Below are positions 24,801 through 30,799 of a DNA stretch of 64,000 bases, one piece after another. The DNA comes from Cricetomys ansorgei (lineage: Eukaryota; Chordata; Mammalia; Rodentia; Nesomyidae). The position numbers and the translations under genes were made by a program. The notes under the pieces are model-generated. The model saw only the letters and a program-made list of their open reading frames with translations. It did no database searches and was not told the DNA's origin. Each line of letters starts with the position of its first letter. Position 1 is the stretch's first letter. The stretch covers positions 558,001 to 622,000 of the forward strand of contig JAMJFZ010000811.1 of NCBI GenBank assembly GCA_026225945.1. The letters run 5' to 3'.

Positions 24801-27800
24801 CGCCACCTTACTGCCCAGGTGCGCAGTCTGGAGGCACAGGTAAGCATCTACTTAAAATATATTTAAACAGAGGTGCCTTACCCCTGTACTGTTGGACTCC
24901 ATACCCTCCTCTCCAAGGCCACCCCTACTCTAGGTTTCTCTTTACTTCCCAGGTCACCCATGCAGACCAGCAGCTTCGAGACTTGGGCAAATTCCAGGTG
25001 GCAACTGATGCCCTAAAGAGCCGTGAACCTCAAGTGAAACCCCAGCTGGACTTAAGTATTGACAGCCTGGATCTGAGCTTGGAGGAGGGAACCCCATGCA
25101 GTGTCTCTAGGTAAGGAGACATGCCTCTCTGCCCTGTGCCTATCCAATGAGTACATGCTGTTTTAGCTTGTGGTCTGGCACTGGGCTAGGAAGAGAAATA
25201 AGATGTGGACCTTTTGCATTCTGAAAGTTTTAAGTATTACAGGTATGATGACAGATACTTGCTTAGGGCACAGTAGAAGTGAAAAGAAGTGGAACGATTA
25301 GGAAAGCCCTGGAGGGAAGGAGCTCTTTTCTGAGCTTTGATAGAGTCCACAGCTGTGTGCAGAGGTGGAGGAGCAGCCTGCAACATGACACTAGTAGGCC
25401 TGAGAGCCCAGAGGCTCTTGATCCTAAAGACACAAATCTCAGAAATGCTGAAGTTGCCAGGCAGTGGTGGTGGCACACGCCTTTAATCCCAGCACTTGGG
25501 AGGCAGAGGCAGGCAGATCTCTGTGAGTTCAAGGCCAGCCTGGTCTACAGAGTGAGTTCCAGGACAGCCAGAGTTACAACAGAGAAACCCTGTGAGAAAA
25601 AGAAAGACACAAACAACAACAAAAGCTGAAATTGAGGACTACAAGGTTGGATTTGCATCTTAAGAGTTTCTGATAGTATAGAAGTAAAGGTTAGAAGTAT
25701 AGTTACTATTTGTATCAACATTTGCACTGTGTGCCAGTGTTCTGAGTACTTAGAACAATTACAACTTCATTTTCCCTGCAGCAACCATCTTAGGTAGGGC
25801 CGTATTAATTATATCTCCTTAAACAGATAAAACTGGGGTTAAAGGCAGTTATTGGCCTAAGCTTCCACAGTGATGGAGCCCAGGTTTGAACCTGGCAGCC
25901 TGGCCTGAGTCCTTTCTGCAGCATCTCTCAGATGCCAGTTCAAGTCTAGGTGAGATGAACTGGGCCTGACCAGGGAAGGGAATGTACACGAAGCGTGCAG
26001 CTAGGAGAGCTTAGAATGATGACTGTGATTGAGTGTGGTAGAAGAGGTCACATTACACCCATCTTCATAGCCGGGGACCTGTGAAGTGAAGGATACATGA
26101 GGAAGAACAGGAAGAAGGGTTTGGAGTTAAATGTGGAGCATTTCTTGCATCTTGGGGGAGGTCTTAGCCCATGGCTGTCTGGCCTGGAGAGCAGGGTTTG
26201 GGCTAAGGTTAAAGATCTCAGCAGATTGCTTTTTCTACAGCAAGCTGCCTCGTACCCAACCAGATGGCACCAGTGTCCCTGGAGAACCAGCCTCACCCAT
26301 CTCCCAGCGCCTGCCCCCCAAAGTGGAATCCCTGGAGAGTCTCTACTTCACTCCCATTCCTGCTCGAGGTCAGGCCCCCTTGGAGAGCAGCCTGGATTCC
26401 CTGGGCGACACCTTCCCTGACTCCGGCCGTAAGACCCGCTCTGCTCGCAGGCGTACTACACAGATCATCAACATTACCATGACCAAGGTTAGGCAACTGG
26501 CATGCGGTTATAAGAATATTAATGTCACTTCCTATCCAGGGGTCATCAGTCAGGAACACACAGGGATGACCCAACAAATATAGGTACAGAAGGGAAATCT
26601 GGAGTCTTAAAAGGGCCACTGACTTGTTTAGGGTCTCTTCTCTAGAGAAGGGCAAGACCTATCTGACAGGAAGGCCGAGTAGAATATAGAAAATAGCAGC
26701 TAATCCTGGGCCTCTAGCACCCTTACACAGCCAGGATGTAATATGGTATGGCCCTCCGTGGGCTGCTACTACTAGACTTGGGTTCTCCCCCTTTTTCTGT
26801 CTCTAGGTAACTGGAGAACAGGTGGAAAAGTAAATGATGTTTGGAGCCCAGGAACCTTGGGTGCGGGGACAGCAGCGGTTGTGGGCTGAGGAGATGAGGG
26901 TTCTGGCTCTTAGGAAGGTGGTGCTTTACAGTGTTACTGCATTAATTCATCCTAACAGAAACTGGATGTGGAAGAGCCAGATAGCGCCAACTCATCCTTC
27001 TATAGCACACAGTCTGCCCCTGCTTCCCAGGCCAGCTTGCGAGCCACCTCCTCCACCCATTCTCTGGCCCGCTTGGCCTCTCCTGATGACGGCAACTCGG
27101 CTCTGCTTAGCCTGCCTGGCTACCGGCCTACCACTCGAAGCTCTGCTCGTCGCTCCCAGGCCAGGATGTCCAGTGGGGGCCCCCAAGGTGAGGAGACTAC
27201 AGGAACTTACCACAATCCCAAGCTAGACTGAAAGTGAAGTTTGGCGTAGGAAGAGGTGAGCTCAAGGCAGGCCTCCTTGCTGCCTTCCCATACCAGAACT
27301 GCGCCCCTCACTGGTCCCTGCTATCTCAGGGCCTTGCCTATCCTAGGACTACAAAGGGAGTCTGAACCAGGGGTGCTTAAGAGTCCCAGTGTGATAGTAA
27401 CACTTGTGGGGAGTCCTCCAGGGTATTTTCTGGGAGACAATGGGCTTTGGGAAAGTCACGCTGCCCAGTAATTTCTTGGAAGTTGCCCTTTAGGTTCTAG
27501 GGATACCTCCTTGGGTATCAATTCATGACCCTCAGTTTCTCTTGGTATAGGGTACCAACCTTAGTAGGTAAATAAGATGCTACAGCCTCTGCTCATGAAC
27601 TCTTTTGACCTCCTTAAGAGAGTATGCCTCCACGAGACAAATGATTCAGATGGGTGTGCCACCTTTGTTCTGCAACATCACACAGAACAGGACTTCTGTA
27701 TCTTGAAGTCCCTCAAGAAGGTGGGAGGGAACAGTGGCAACAAGTTTGGCCAGATTAATAGACAGTGTGACTGTCCCCCATAGGAAGGAACAGCTTCTAC

Positions 27801-29237
27801 ATGGGCACTTGCCAGGATGAGCCTGAGCAGCTGGACGACTGGAACCGTATTGCAGAGTTGCAGCAGCGCAACCGAGTATGCCCCCCACACCTGAAGACCT
27901 GCTATCCCCTGGAGTCCAGGGTGAGATGTGGGGTCACCTCAGCTCCTCCCATGCTGACCAAAGTGGCTAGCCTGAATATGTATCGTAGGTCTTTGACCTG
28001 CTGGGAAGGTTCTCGTGCTTCCACATGGGATAGCTAGCAGCTGGCACTCAGGAATGAAGTCACTAGTCTGCTTGGGACAACAGAGGCATTCTAAGGATCT
28101 AGTTCTTGAGTGTTACGTGGCAACCTTAGTCCCTGCTCCAACAGCTGGGGCCCACTGAGTGCCGCCTCTTGTCCAATGCAGCCTTCCCTGAGTCTGGTAA
28201 CCATCACCGATGAGGAGATGAAAACTGGAGACCCCCGTGAGACCTTGCGCCGAGCCAGCATGCAGCCAACCCAGATCGCTGAGGGTGCTGGCATCACTAC
28301 CCGGCAGCAGCGCAAACGGGTCTCCTCAGAGACCCATCAGGGCCCCGGCACTCCTGAGGTAGGTGATGTGTGCACCTGCTGTGTTCTCTTCAGCACTGCA
28401 CCCAGGTGTGAACCAGCTCACCAAGTCTTAAGTAGTGAATTAGAGGCAAGTCTCTTTCTAATGGCGCACAGATGGGACTGTTGGAGGGGTCTTTGTCAAG
28501 CTATGGAGTACATGCCCTTTTGACATTGTCTGCTTAATTGTCCTCTGCCCCACAGTCCAAGAAAGCTACCAGCTGCTTCCCACGACCCATGACTCCCAGG
28601 GACCGGCATGATGGACGTAAGCAGAGCAGCACTGCTGAGGCCCAGAAGAAAGCAGCTCCAGTTCTTAAACAGGTTAGGCTGGGACTAAAGGGGAGAAGGA
28701 AGGTAGGCCATGTGAAGTCTTGTTGGCAGAGCCCCCCAAAGCAGCAGGTTGACAGACCTTCCCCCACAGGCTGACCGGCGTCAATCAATGGCCTTCAGCA
28801 TCCTTAACACGCCCAAGAAGTTGGGAAATAGCCTTCTACGGAGAGGAGCTTCAAAGAAGACCCCAGCAAAGGTCTCCCCCAGTACTCGTAGTGGAACCCG
28901 CCGCTCTCCACGCATTGCCACCACCACAGCTGGCACTGCTGCTGCCACCCCTCGGACCAAGGGCAAGGTAACTCAGTGAAAGGAAGACCACTCCCTGGCC
29001 TATAGGGCAGCATCCAAGGCAAGAGCTAGACTACTAGAGGGGTGTGGGGGTGCAAGGAGAGGTACCCTGTCCTGGTTAGTAGTTTATAATGGAGGACCCC
29101 ACATTTCTTAGGCATGGCTGACAACTGGTAAGTTAAAGATAGGTGTTTTGGGGACCCATGAAGGGAGGGGTCCCAGCCAGGGACACAAGACTTAATCTGG
29201 CCAAGTGACTGTCTCTCTCTTTCAGGCAAAGCACTAA
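425..29237 (+). CDS. NUMA1: NUMA1, nuclear mitotic apparatus protein 1 (5'-partial, spliced)
   Basis: NuMA gathers microtubule minus ends at spindle poles and, with LGN/GPSM2 and Gαi, anchors dynein at the mitotic cortex; in interphase it is nuclear. I read 24 coding exons with GT-AG borders and matching phases: 425-510, 4642-4721, 5718-5800, 6394-6474, 7056-7143, 8539-8656, 9081-9238, 9520-9637, 9715-9832, 10347-10487, 11998-12120, 12211-15576, 16203-16244, 22814-22882, 24416-24535, 24621-24839, 24953-25110, 26241-26487, 26959-27187, 27784-27920, 28182-28358, 28556-28672, 28770-28967 and 29226-29237. They total 6,285 nt, that is 2,094 residues plus TAA. With about 14 N-terminal residues outside the window the protein would be about 2,108 aa, close to human (2,115). 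Order: N-terminal globular calponin-homology/Hook-like domain, coiled coil from about residue 210 to 1700, then a basic tail with LGN-binding, nuclear-localisation and CDK1 sites. No frame disruption was seen. Residue numbers elsewhere assume the 14 missing residues. Confidence 0.97.
1115..1312 (-). repeat. B1 SINE with pyrimidine-rich flank
   Basis: The antisense B1 body is at 1200-1312 (tgtgtagccctggctgtcc ... gggattaaaggcctgtgcc). Its 5' side is a CT-rich tract, the complement of the A-rich SINE tail. Confidence 0.8.
1320..1378. repeat. (CTTT)n / poly-T tract
   Basis: Pyrimidine run with several CTTT units followed by 17 or more Ts, between two antisense B1 copies. Confidence 0.8.
1469..1629 (-). 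repeat. B1 SINE
   Basis: Antisense B1: T run, caagacagggtttctctgtt, then gtgctgggattaaaga and tgcctggc. Near full length. Confidence 0.9.
1700..1905. repeat. Rearranged B1 fragments
   Basis: An antisense-like piece (acatggtcttatgtgtctg) is followed by a sense-like piece (gcaggcagatttctgtaag ... ccaggtcagccaggacta). Both are diverged, so orientation and exact limits are uncertain. Confidence 0.5.
2135..2230 (+). repeat. B2/B3 SINE head fragment
   Basis: Sense tRNA-like head (ggctggagacatctcagtgg, ttaagagcactg) followed by a diverged middle; the tail is missing. Confidence 0.65.
2642..2795 (-). repeat. B1 SINE
   Basis: Antisense B1: tttgagacaggatctcacc, tagaccaggctggcctca, cccaagtgctgggagagaag. 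The usual GGGATTAAAGGC box is altered. Confidence 0.85.
3205..3345 (+). repeat. Old B1-like SINE
   Basis: Degraded sense copy (ttacttgagcctgtgagttc, cagtaagatctgtctcaaaa) ending in an A-rich tail. Confidence 0.5.
4642..4721 (+). CDS. NUMA1: NUMA1 exon, head domain
   Basis: An acceptor after a T-rich run leads into [20 protein letters not shown] and ends in FLQ plus one base before GTAAGT. The phase joins both neighbours. It is part of the calponin-homology-like head that contacts dynein light intermediate chain in human NuMA (family knowledge). Confidence 0.95.
4722..6393 (+). other. NUMA1: NUMA1 introns around the third exon
   Basis: Two introns (4722-5717 and 5801-6393). I see no repeat of note and nothing coding apart from the exon at 5718-5800. 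Confidence 0.7.
5718..5800 (+). CDS. NUMA1: NUMA1 exon, head domain
   Basis: The exon begins two bases into a lysine codon ([17 protein letters not shown]...) and ends exactly after GCC AAG at GTACCT. The donor is weaker than its neighbours, but conserved protein sequence and phase support it. Confidence 0.95.
6394..6474 (+). CDS. NUMA1: NUMA1 exon, head domain
   Basis: A phase-0 exon of exactly 27 codons ([20 protein letters not shown]...) between TTCTAG and GTAGGC. The hydrophobic start and the RDWEQFEY element match the NuMA head domain. Confidence 0.95.
6773..6808. repeat. (TG)n microsatellite
   Basis: An uninterrupted TG run of about 17 units in an intron (6475-7055) that is otherwise non-repetitive. 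Likely length-polymorphic. Confidence 0.95.
7056..7143 (+). CDS. NUMA1: NUMA1 exon, head domain
   Basis: Reads [20 protein letters not shown] and on to FLEK, then one base of the next codon before GTGAGT. It completes the helical core of the head domain. Confidence 0.95.
7144..8538 (+). other. NUMA1: NUMA1 intron, 1.4 kb
   Basis: Apart from the B3 copy at 7430-7643 this is unique intron. A faintly ID/B-like segment near 7990-8050 is too diverged to name. The following intron 8657-9080 also shows nothing. Confidence 0.65.
7430..7643 (-). repeat. B3-type SINE
   Basis: Antisense copy: T-rich tail, gtgttttgcctgcatgtatg, agaagagggtgctggatccc, and a decayed tRNA-like head ending near aagccatgtcttcatcccc. 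Confidence 0.85.
8539..8656 (+). CDS. NUMA1: NUMA1 exon, end of head domain
   Basis: Reads [20 protein letters not shown] and on to [14 protein letters not shown]; the last codon is split AA|C. The serine- and proline-rich stretch links the globular head to the coiled coil. Confidence 0.95.
9081..9238 (+). CDS. NUMA1: NUMA1 exon, start of coiled coil
   Basis: Begins [20 protein letters not shown] and passes into charged heptad sequence ([20 protein letters not shown]...). The coiled coil starts here, at about residue 212. It ends one base into the next codon before GTAGGT. Confidence 0.95.
9520..9637 (+). CDS. NUMA1: NUMA1 exon, coiled coil
   Basis: Heptad-rich exon ([20 protein letters not shown]...) ending inside a serine codon (AG|C) before GTATAA. 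Only a 77-bp intron separates it from the next exon. Confidence 0.95.
9715..9832 (+). CDS. NUMA1: NUMA1 exon, coiled coil
   Basis: Reads [20 protein letters not shown] and on to [10 protein letters not shown], ending in phase 0 at GTGAGT. Continuous coiled coil. Confidence 0.95.
9923..10141. mobile_element. URR1-like non-autonomous hAT DNA transposon
   Basis: Starts cagtggttctcaaccttcc and ends with its diverged inverted counterpart (gggttgagacccacag ... gaacagctg). The flanks TTCTAGAA (9915-9922) and GTCTAGAA (10142-10149) form an 8-bp target duplication with one mismatch, the size expected for hAT/Charlie elements. It is about 219 bp, too short to encode transposase. The family name is from memory. 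Confidence 0.85.
10347..10487 (+). CDS. NUMA1: NUMA1 exon, coiled coil
   Basis: A 47-codon phase-0 exon ([20 protein letters not shown]...) between TCTCAG and GTAACC. In human NuMA this part holds a CC1-box-like dynein adaptor element (family knowledge; not tested here). Confidence 0.95.
10790..11080. repeat. Possible DNA-transposon relic split by a B1 fragment
   Basis: AT-rich, partly palindromic arms (ccaaaatctaaatcac at the left; attttggatttgggatc and gattcgggatgcctaa at the right) resemble an old mammalian DNA transposon. An antisense B1-like piece (about 10870-10975) sits between them. Family not certain. Confidence 0.4.
11370..11512 (-). repeat. B1 SINE
   Basis: Antisense B1: tttttcaagacaagatttct, tagaccaggctggcctcga, gggattaaaggcatgtgcc. 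Well preserved, with a short internal deletion. Confidence 0.9.
11998..12120 (+). CDS. NUMA1: NUMA1 exon, coiled coil
   Basis: A 41-codon phase-0 exon ([20 protein letters not shown]...EVLGDALQ), with CCAAG acceptor and GTAGGA donor. The following 90-bp intron is also open in this frame, so a naive reading frame runs straight through it. Confidence 0.94.
12211..15576 (+). CDS. NUMA1: NUMA1 giant coiled-coil exon (1,122 codons)
   Basis: A single 3,366-bp phase-0 exon holds over half of the protein (residues ~413-1534). It is almost pure heptad coiled coil rich in Q, E, L, A and K, beginning [20 protein letters not shown] and ending RQKLTAQ before GTAAGG. The rod dimerises NuMA and spaces the dynein-binding head from the microtubule/LGN-binding tail. 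A CAG-rich stretch near 14371 encodes a short glutamine run (QQCQQQQQQ). Proline is scarce except around 14244-14340, a short Gly/Ser/Pro break in the rod. The antisense strand also has long open frames, but they are composition shadows. Confidence 0.97.
15722..15835 (+). repeat. Old B1-like SINE
   Basis: Sense copy with gcatgcctgtaataccagca and ggttacatagtcagacctt. Diverged; it lies just after the giant exon. Confidence 0.65.
15940..16070 (-). repeat. Old B1-like SINE
   Basis: Antisense copy: aaaacagggtctgatgtgac, ggctagccttgaattcac, cccaaatgtgatcacaggc. Diverged. Confidence 0.65.
16203..16244 (+). CDS. NUMA1: NUMA1 14-codon exon, probable cassette
   Basis: A small phase-0 exon, [14 protein letters not shown], between CACAG and GTAATG. 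At 42 nt it can be skipped without a frame change. Two human NuMA isoforms, as I remember them, differ by 14 residues at about 1539-1552, which is this position. The next intron is the largest in the NUMA1 part (6.6 kb) and holds an antisense provirus. Confidence 0.93.
16245..17818 (+). other. NUMA1: NUMA1 6.6-kb intron, left part
   Basis: Unique sequence with one antisense B3 copy at 17345-17570. Short open frames (16303-16551, 16658-16843, 16863-17174) resemble nothing known to me. Confidence 0.7.
17345..17570 (-). repeat. B3-type SINE
   Basis: Antisense copy with ccagaagagggtatcagat, ctgggaaccaaacctgggtc and the head gtgctcttaaccacttagtc. Confidence 0.85.
17819..18275 (-). repeat. 3' LTR of the ERVL element
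   Basis: About 457 bp, running TG to CA in plus orientation. Read on the minus strand it has a TATA-like box (plus-strand atatataaa near 18067-18075). It shares its last ~165 bp with the right LTR, with about a dozen differences by eye. Confidence 0.8.
18500..21240 (-). pseudogene. ERVL pol remnant (protease, RT, RNase H, probable integrase)
   Basis: Read right to left. A protease active-site remnant at 21214-21231 has Glu where the catalytic Asp of the DTG triad is expected, and a stop codon (21208-21210) follows one residue later. A further protease-like piece (IIGIDIL) lies near 21000-21030. The RT catalytic motif YIDD is at 20457-20474, and an RT-connection/RNase H-like piece ([18 protein letters not shown]) is near 19840-19900. 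Integrase is inferred only from order at about 18500-19300. Stops and frameshifts separate these pieces, so no functional protein can be made. Confidence 0.75.
21240..22570 (-). pseudogene. Presumed ERVL gag region remnant
   Basis: Lies between the protease remnant and the 5' LTR, where gag is expected. I recognise no nucleocapsid knuckle or other motif, and the frames are short. The assignment is by position only. Confidence 0.4.
22571..22768 (-). repeat. 5' LTR of the ERVL element, truncated
   Basis: Matches the left LTR from its outer end inward for about 200 bp (shared blocks gtttggcccagatttag, cctacctcatgatctgatca, tgtggtcaagttgaaaacca), then loses similarity. The inner part of the LTR and the primer-binding site are not recognisable. 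Confidence 0.75.
22814..22882 (+). CDS. NUMA1: NUMA1 exon after the 6.6-kb intron
   Basis: A 23-codon phase-0 exon, [20 protein letters not shown] then KLK, between CCTCAG and GTAGGA. Its acceptor lies only 41 bp from the 5-bp target duplication of the ERVL element (22769-22773), so the insertion stopped just short of the splice signal. Confidence 0.95.
22883..24415 (+). other. NUMA1: NUMA1 intron, 1.5 kb
   Basis: Holds the ID element and a faint SINE-like patch near 23465-23540. The remaining sequence is unique with nothing coding seen. Confidence 0.7.
23174..23255 (+). repeat. ID element (tRNA-Ala/BC1-derived SINE)
   Basis: tRNA-like A box (tatagctcagtgatagagta) and B box (ggttcagtttccagcacc) followed by an A-rich end. 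This is a SINE, not a tRNA gene: it has no acceptor-stem pairing. Confidence 0.75.
24416..24535 (+). CDS. NUMA1: NUMA1 exon, coiled coil
   Basis: A 40-codon phase-0 exon, [20 protein letters not shown] and on to EHYKLQ, ending at GTGAGG. Late coiled coil. Confidence 0.95.
24621..24839 (+). CDS. NUMA1: NUMA1 exon, coiled coil
   Basis: A 73-codon phase-0 exon ([20 protein letters not shown]...RSLEAQ), ending at GTAAGC. It is the last long coiled-coil block (residues ~1612-1684). Confidence 0.95.
24953..25110 (+). CDS. NUMA1: NUMA1 exon, coiled coil to tail
   Basis: Reads [20 protein letters not shown], then leaves the coiled coil at [17 protein letters not shown]. It ends in a serine codon split AG|C before GTAAGG. 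Confidence 0.95.
25111..26240 (+). other. NUMA1: NUMA1 intron, 1.1 kb
   Basis: One young B1 (25457-25624); the rest is unique. Introns 26488-26958 and 27188-27783 likewise show no repeats or conserved frames. Confidence 0.7.
25457..25624 (+). repeat. B1 SINE
   Basis: Sense, nearly full length: ccaggcagtggtggtggcac, cacgcctttaatcccagcac, ggccagcctggtctacaga, then an A-rich tail. One of the best-preserved B1 copies in the window. Confidence 0.95.
26241..26487 (+). CDS. NUMA1: NUMA1 exon, basic tail
   Basis: Reads [20 protein letters not shown] and on to [25 protein letters not shown] and INITMTK. The Ser/Pro-rich sequence and the Arg cluster belong to the disordered tail region that binds 4.1 protein and helps cluster NuMA (family knowledge). 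Confidence 0.95.
26959..27187 (+). CDS. NUMA1: NUMA1 exon, disordered tail
   Basis: Reads [20 protein letters not shown] and on to [20 protein letters not shown]. It is low-complexity Ser/Ala/Thr sequence with an RSSARRS basic patch, ending one base into the glycine codon that opens the LGN-binding segment. Confidence 0.95.
27784..27920 (+). CDS. NUMA1: NUMA1 exon encoding the LGN-binding peptide
   Basis: Reads [20 protein letters not shown], then [11 protein letters not shown] and up to LESR. The [14 protein letters not shown] motif is the part of NuMA that lies in the TPR groove of LGN/GPSM2, competing with Inscuteable. It is the cortical anchoring element for spindle orientation and is intact here. 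Confidence 0.95.
28182..28358 (+). CDS. NUMA1: NUMA1 exon, microtubule-binding tail and start of NLS
   Basis: A 59-codon phase-0 exon from [20 protein letters not shown] to [19 protein letters not shown]. The RQQRKR cluster (residues ~1982-1987) is the first half of the bipartite nuclear localisation signal; the second basic half opens the next exon. Confidence 0.95.
28556..28672 (+). CDS. NUMA1: NUMA1 exon, second half of NLS
   Basis: A 39-codon phase-0 exon, [20 protein letters not shown] then [19 protein letters not shown]. The SKK cluster completes the bipartite NLS, and PMTPRDR has a proline-directed phosphosite form. Confidence 0.95.
28770..28967 (+). CDS. NUMA1: NUMA1 exon with the CDK1 site
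   Basis: A 66-codon phase-0 exon, [20 protein letters not shown] and on through [10 protein letters not shown] to TPRTKGK. The Thr in NTPKK (residue ~2053) corresponds to human Thr2055, whose phosphorylation by CDK1 moves NuMA from cortex to spindle poles. The remainder is very basic (second microtubule/DNA-binding tail). Confidence 0.95.
29226..29237 (+). CDS. NUMA1: NUMA1 terminal coding exon (AKH stop)
   Basis: After a TTTCAG acceptor only GCA AAG CAC TAA remains, giving the conserved AKH C-terminus. The rest of this exon is 3' UTR. Confidence 0.94.
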   Translation, partial: AKH

Positions 29238-29935
29238 AGAGTCAACACCAGTGCGTGGCCCTACCTGTGTCCCCAGCACTGACCTTGCTTGGTCCTTTTC
29301 CTTCTACTGTCCCTTCTCAGTGCCTTCTCTCAGCTCCCAGGCCAATGGCGGCCAGTCCCCAGAGACAGTGATGCTTGCCTGCACCCTGGCCTGGTACCTG
29401 GACCTTCACTGGTGCCTTCTAGGCATCTTTTCATAGCTGGCCCAGGAGGCTTGGAGCTTGGACAGTCTGGGATCTTCTCCCCTCCTGAATTTTTTTTTTT
29501 CCCCTTCTTGGAAAACAGTCCATCATAAGTAGATCTGAGACTGGATTCTTGAGCCCAGTCAGTCTTCCTTAGTCTTTGGACCTAGAAGGGACCATTGGAG
29601 AAGCAGGCTCTGGTTCCTGCTGTTGCTGGTAGCTGGGCCTAGCAGGGGCCTTTGCTCTTGAAGCCCAGGACTGGGCATGACCTGCTAAGAGCCTCTGCTC
29701 TTACCTACTCCCATCTACACAATACAGCTGCCTGGAGGATGCTCTTTTCCAGGACAGATGGGTCCTGGGTCTCAGGGGTGGGATAGGGGGCAGCCTTCAA
29801 TGGCAACTCACACCACCTTCCTCAGACTTGGACTGAGGAGGGATATGGAACGATGGGAAGGTTTTTAAGGGCCGGGGATGGATCTTTTTTAAATGTTATT
29901 ACTTGTAAATAAAGTCTATTTTTCTCCCTTGAGTG
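29238..29935 (+). other. NUMA1: NUMA1 3' UTR
   Basis: About 700 bp from the stop codon to shortly after the poly(A) signal. It is non-repetitive with no long conserved frame. The 3' end is inferred from the signal only. Confidence 0.8.
29908..29913 (+). terminator. NUMA1: NUMA1 poly(A) signal AATAAA
   Basis: A canonical AATAAA followed about 15-30 bp later by a T-rich and GT-containing stretch, as expected for a cleavage site near 29930. Confidence 0.85.
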
Positions 29936-30685
29936 CTGAGCTTTTGGGTCAATATGGGGAAAAGAGGGAAATTAAAGCTCTTCTTTGGAGCCTGCATTTG
30001 CCCCTGCTGGGTCTTTATACCACCACCCTTCTCTCATCTTCCTTCCCAGGATCACATTCCATTTCTGGCCCCTGTTCCTAACTAATATTATGGGCTGTTG
30101 TCTATCTTGGGGGTTCGTGTTATCAATTTCTATTTGGCACGAGAGGCAGAGTTCCTGCAGGCAGTACCAAGAGAGCCTAAAAAACATTGCCTCTTTATGA
30201 CGAATCACTGTGAGCCCTGCTGAGACCAACAGCTATAATTGTGATCTGCGGCAGCCATCGTCCCATTACATTGGGGCAAATGAGGAAAACAAAACCATAA
30301 AGAATGAAGTCAGTGCAGCTTGTGGGTCAGAGCTGAGTGCGGATGTTGCCAAAGTGACATTTCAACCAGGCTTCAGGGTTTACCTGCTGGATTGGTGTGG
30401 AATGTGACAAATCTAACAGGCCTTTGTAGTGTAGGCAGAGCTCCTACTGCTTGGTTAAGGCATCATCAGATCTCAGGTTCCAGAACACCAGTGGGATGAG
30501 TAAGACATTAAAGAAGTTAACGGGGTGGGTGGGCAAGGACAAGCAGGAGAGACTCTAAAGTCCTAATTACTGTAATAGTCTAGGTAGACAGGAGTGAAGC
30601 TTGAGTTTGAGGTTTAGCTGCACATAGCGAGTGCAGCTGTGGCGGAGACTTCACCCTCTGGGTAGATGGGAGCCAGAGTCTCTCG
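29936..30685. other. Tail-to-tail region between NUMA1 and IL18BP
   Basis: About 750 bp holding the IL18BP 3' UTR (minus strand) and possibly intergenic sequence. No repeat is evident. No clear minus-strand AATAAA was found; a CATAAA variant lies near 30194-30199, so the IL18BP 3' end is unresolved. Confidence 0.6.
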
Positions 30686-30799
30686 TCAAGGCTGTGATGT
30701 GGCTGGCTTCATGCTAACTCCCGGTCCTGCTGATGTGGGTCCTGGGCTGCGGCTGGAGAGGGTTTCTTGAGAGGGGGACGGGGCTGTTCTCAGCCCATC
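30686..30799 (-). CDS. IL18BP: IL18BP terminal coding exon
   Basis: After CCCCAG it reads DGLRTAPSPSQETLSSRSPG, then PTSAGPGVSMKPATSQP and TGA. The Pro/Ser-rich tail is disordered and poorly conserved; it looks a few residues longer than mouse as I remember it. Confidence 0.9.
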   Translation of the reverse strand, partial: DGLRTAPSPSQETLSSRSPGPTSAGPGVSMKPATSQP

